Below, piece after piece: positions 62,034-64,000 of a stretch of DNA of 64,000 nt. A program made the translations under genes and the position numbers. Source of the DNA: Methanobacterium bryantii (GTDB lineage: Archaea; Methanobacteriota; Methanobacteria; Methanobacteriales; Methanobacteriaceae); the NCBI RefSeq assembly GCF_002287175.1, contig NZ_LMVM01000001.1, positions 124,001 to 188,000 on the forward strand, given 5' to 3'. Each line of letters starts with the position of its first letter. The first letter of the stretch is position 1. Under the pieces are notes generated by a model. The model had not been told where the DNA came from. It saw only the letters and a program-made list of their open reading frames with translations, and did no database searches.

Positions 62034-62453
62034 TTATTTGAAGTAACGTTCTAATATTCCTTTTAACATCCATGAGTGTCTCGCCTCATCTCTGGAACTT
62101 TCATCGAAGAAGTGGTGGGCTGGATCTATGTCCATCTCTTCGGCTTTCTTTGCAGCAGCTTTTTTTTCATGGTTAGCTATAGTTTCCCCATTCATCATCA
62201 TTTCTAGATTTTCTTTGAGAGTTGGTTTTATGACACCGTTCATCTCAGCAAACATGGCTGCATGCTCAGCTTCGTCTCAAGCTATGGATTTAAGTACTTC
62301 TGCTACTTCTGGCATTCCATCTCTTTGAGCAAGCCTTGCTATGGCCATGTAAATGCCTACTTCGGTGCATTCTCCTTTGAAGTTTGCCGCAACGATTTCT
62401 TCCATATCTGTTCCTTTAGAAATTCCTATTTCTTGATTATCAATTGATTCCAT
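62034..62453 (-). pseudogene. rubrerythrin-type diiron protein with TGA at codon 59
   Basis: Ferritin-like diiron protein of the rubrerythrin (reverse-rubrerythrin/NADH peroxidase-like) type, active against peroxide. The frame reads from ATG 62453 through NFKGECTEVGIYMAMARLA and, after codon 59, DEAEHAAMFAEMNG to SSRDEARHSWMLKGILERYF: 140 codons in total. Diiron ligands (two ExxH-type motifs) are kept. Codon 59 (62277-62279) is TGA where relatives have Trp in the IAWxEAEHAA motif. Either it is recently inactivated, or TGA is read through, or it is a sequencing error. Two iron-type operators lie upstream. Confidence 0.85.
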
Positions 62454-62501
62454 TATTTTGCCTCTGTTGTTTTAACAACAATTAAGGAACCTTTAATATT
62501 T

Positions 62502-62536
62502 TTAGGTGCACCTAAATTATTGTTAGGGATACCTAA
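62502..62536. promoter_or_regulatory. two DtxR/IdeR-type operators before the rubrerythrin gene
   Basis: TTAGGTGCACCTAA at 62502-62515 and TTAGGGATACCTAA at 62523-62536, 21 bp apart, with a TATA-like tract at 62539-62556 on the upstream side. The gene starts 50 bp away at 62453. Confidence 0.85.
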
Positions 62537-62559
62537 ATTTTTTATAATATATATAATTT

Positions 62560-62951
62560 TCTATTTTTTGATAATCAAAAAACTATATTGAAAACAATAA
62601 CTTAAAATCCGCTTTAAAATTAATTTACACAATTTTAGCATGTTTAAATAGTTTTATGTATGTTTTTTTTTAAGCTCAATATAACTAATTAAAATATATG
62701 TGATTATTTAAACTATTGAAAACTAGAAATAGATTATAATTAAACTTTGAATATGTTAAATGCTTTAACATTCATATTATTATCATTGCATGGTTTTTCT
62801 TCATTAACATGTTAATGGTTAATCTAAAGTTGAATTGTTTTAAAAAAGTCCATTTATTTAATCAAAAATTACATAATAATTTAACAAGTAATATTATGCA
62901 CAATACTCCAGACATGAGTGTTTTTTTTATACAATGTATGGGACACCTGCT
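62560..62951. other. gene-free AT-rich region
   Basis: About 390 bp without a reading frame, operator or hairpin cluster, between the rubrerythrin promoter and the orphan iron-type promoter. Confidence 0.5.
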
Positions 62952-63031
62952 AATTTTTAGGTTAACCTAAAAATTTATATAGTATAAATGATTTAACTAT
63001 ACCTAACTTTCCATTATTTAGGCATGCCTAA
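62952..63031. promoter_or_regulatory. orphan promoter with DtxR/IdeR-type operators
   Basis: A perfect 24-bp palindrome at 62952-62975 contains TTAGGTTAACCTAA (62957-62970). It abuts a TATA-like TTTATATAG at 62974-62982. A second good box, TTAGGCATGCCTAA, is at 63018-63031 and a weaker TTAACTATACCTAA at 62993-63006. No protein gene follows on either side within 400 bp; rightward lie hairpins. Confidence 0.8.
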
Positions 63032-63049
63032 ATTTATGAAAGTAAGTTT

Positions 63050-63318
63050 GTAAAATTAAAAATTTTGCAACAGTAAAAAAAATCTCTGATTTTTTTTACA
63101 TGTTTGCAAACATGGTTTTAGATCATCCTCAGCTCAAATGTATCATTTGAAACCATGTTTATAAACAGAACACATCAAAATATGGTTTTAGGCCTTCTTC
63201 TGCCAAAAAATAGCTTAAAATCATATTTTTTAAGTATTCAAACATGTAAATAGGTTTACCATACCTATTTATCCTCCAAAAAATATTTAGTTAAGGGCCT
63301 GGAGTCGAAACAGGTCCC
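63050..63318. repeat. hairpin cluster I, mixed small and large stems
   Basis: Starts with AAAATT/AATTTT (loop AAA), then GTAAAAAAAATC/GATTTTTTTTAC (63073-63099, loop TCT) and ATGTTTGCAAACAT (63100-63113). Larger stems follow: AAACATGGTTT/AAACCATGTTT (63108-63160) enclosing TCAAATG/CATTTGA; AAAATATGGTTTTA with TAAAATCATATTTT (63177-63229, one mismatch); TAAATAGGT/ACCTATTTA (63247-63271); and GGGCCTG/CAGGTCCC (63295-63318). Confidence 0.75.
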
Positions 63319-63439
63319 TGACCTCTTTATTTTGAGTTTATTATTAAAAAAGTGCCAACATTCCCAATTTAAATTTAAACACGTCGTTTTTTTTACAGTA
63401 TGATGTAGAATCTCCATCATGACCCCATCAGCTCAATTC

Positions 63440-63819
63440 CATCAGTTCCCGCCGTGATAATTTATATATTTCTGAAATGTTTGCTCGATATTGCCCTGTG
63501 TTTTATTTCAAAAGAAATTATAAGTCTCGACACATTTTCAGGGCTTGAGCCGAGTCTTTTGCCGTGAATTTCATGTAATTTTGAATACTATGGCAGCCAA
63601 GACTATCCGGATTATTCCGGGTTTTTTTTAACTGGCGGTAAACACAGCATCTATATTTCTTTGTAACCTCTGTTTATCCATGAAGTTGTTAATGAGTTCC
63701 TGTTTTCAGGTAGTTTTACCACAATCATGGCACCTGTAGATTTCTTTTCCTGTGCTTGTTTTGAAAATGAGTTTAAATTCGTAATTTGAGTCTGTAACTT
63801 CATGATAGGGTAAATCCAT
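63440..63819 (-). pseudogene. decayed zinc-ribbon / helix-turn-helix protein
   Basis: From ATG 63819 the frame reads a short basic protein with IYRCHDCGKTT, then TGA, then about 30 further codons and a TAA. Further on, another frame gives KLHEIHGKRLGSSPENVSRLI, which looks like a DNA-binding helix. The combination suggests a transposase-like or regulator gene broken by stops and frameshifts. The last 180 bp of the window (63820-64000) hold nothing recognisable. Confidence 0.5.
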
Positions 63820-64000
63820 TTAAATATTCCCAGATTTATTTTATCCTTAAATGGATCATATTTTGTTAGACTGCAGAGATCCCTTAAATATCCATCATGT
63901 GTTCATTTTTCTGTATCGTCTCCTACTATAAATTAAATCAGTTTCAGAAGTCGATTTAACAACTTTTACTTCTTCACAATTTTCTTCCAATTGAATAATT

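Noticed and set aside
62277..62279. Selenocysteine at the rubrerythrin TGA
   Set aside because: The position corresponds to Trp, not Cys, and Methanobacterium is not known to make selenoproteins; no adjacent selenocysteine-type hairpin was recognised.
63295..63330. tRNA-like sequence near 63.3 kb
   Set aside because: The GGGCCTG/CAGGTCCC hairpin is short and no acceptor, anticodon or T-arm set can be built around it.

Overview
The window is 64 kb of AT-rich archaeal chromosome from a hydrogenotrophic methanogen, most likely Methanobacterium or a close relative in the Methanobacteriales. Evidence is an archaeal information-processing set (TFB, aRF1, aIF5A, archaeal DnaG, Gar1-like protein, XerA) next to methanogen-type enzymes: coenzyme F430 synthase CfbE, the small chelatase CfbA, hydroxymethylbilane synthase, and pyruvoyl arginine decarboxylase. 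No tRNA, rRNA or CRISPR array was seen.

Layout. 0-7.6 kb: nadA 3' end, a DUF763 protein, a lipoprotein, a long-form hisG, a FUSC-type membrane protein and a conserved unknown. 7.9-18 kb: two orphan PAS/HisKA_2 sensor kinases, DUF1284, BioY, DUF523/DUF1722, TspO and a wrecked MFS gene. 18-38.6 kb: core genes for replication, transcription, translation termination, tetrapyrrole and F430 synthesis, NAD kinase, inositol phosphatase, and a polyamine/hypusine group (pdaD, aIF5A, speB). 39-62.5 kb: a metal-homeostasis block with a FeoA operon, two P1B ATPases and an ArsR sensor, CfbA, an ECF importer divergent from a paired ABC exporter, a TetR-controlled MFS efflux gene, a ZIP transporter and a rubrerythrin. 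62.5-64 kb: almost gene-free, with hairpins and a decayed zinc-ribbon gene.

Two layers of non-coding structure stand out. First, at least eight clusters of short perfect palindromes (arms 7-12 bp, loops mostly 3 nt) lie through the first 37 kb, with one more at 63 kb. Stem sequences differ from unit to unit while complementarity is kept. The largest has about 16 hairpins directly before the aIF5A ribosome-binding site. One pair of hairpins is translated in frame inside a DUF1284 gene, one array breaks an MFS gene, and one lies between two copies of the last 17 codons of the aRF1 gene. This looks like an invasive palindromic repeat family and is the strongest candidate here for something undescribed.

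Second, a 14-bp operator TTAGG-N4-CCTAA (DtxR/IdeR type) recurs before the FeoA operon, the ECF/ABC exporter pair, a methyltransferase, the rubrerythrin and an orphan promoter at 63 kb. It defines a probable iron regulon spread over the second half of the window. A separate operator, GAAC-N4-GTTC, links the TetR gene to its MFS neighbour.

Two otherwise well-preserved reading frames (rubrerythrin and the MFS pseudogene) have TGA where their families appear to have tryptophan. All family assignments come from reading the translated sequence. No database search was run.
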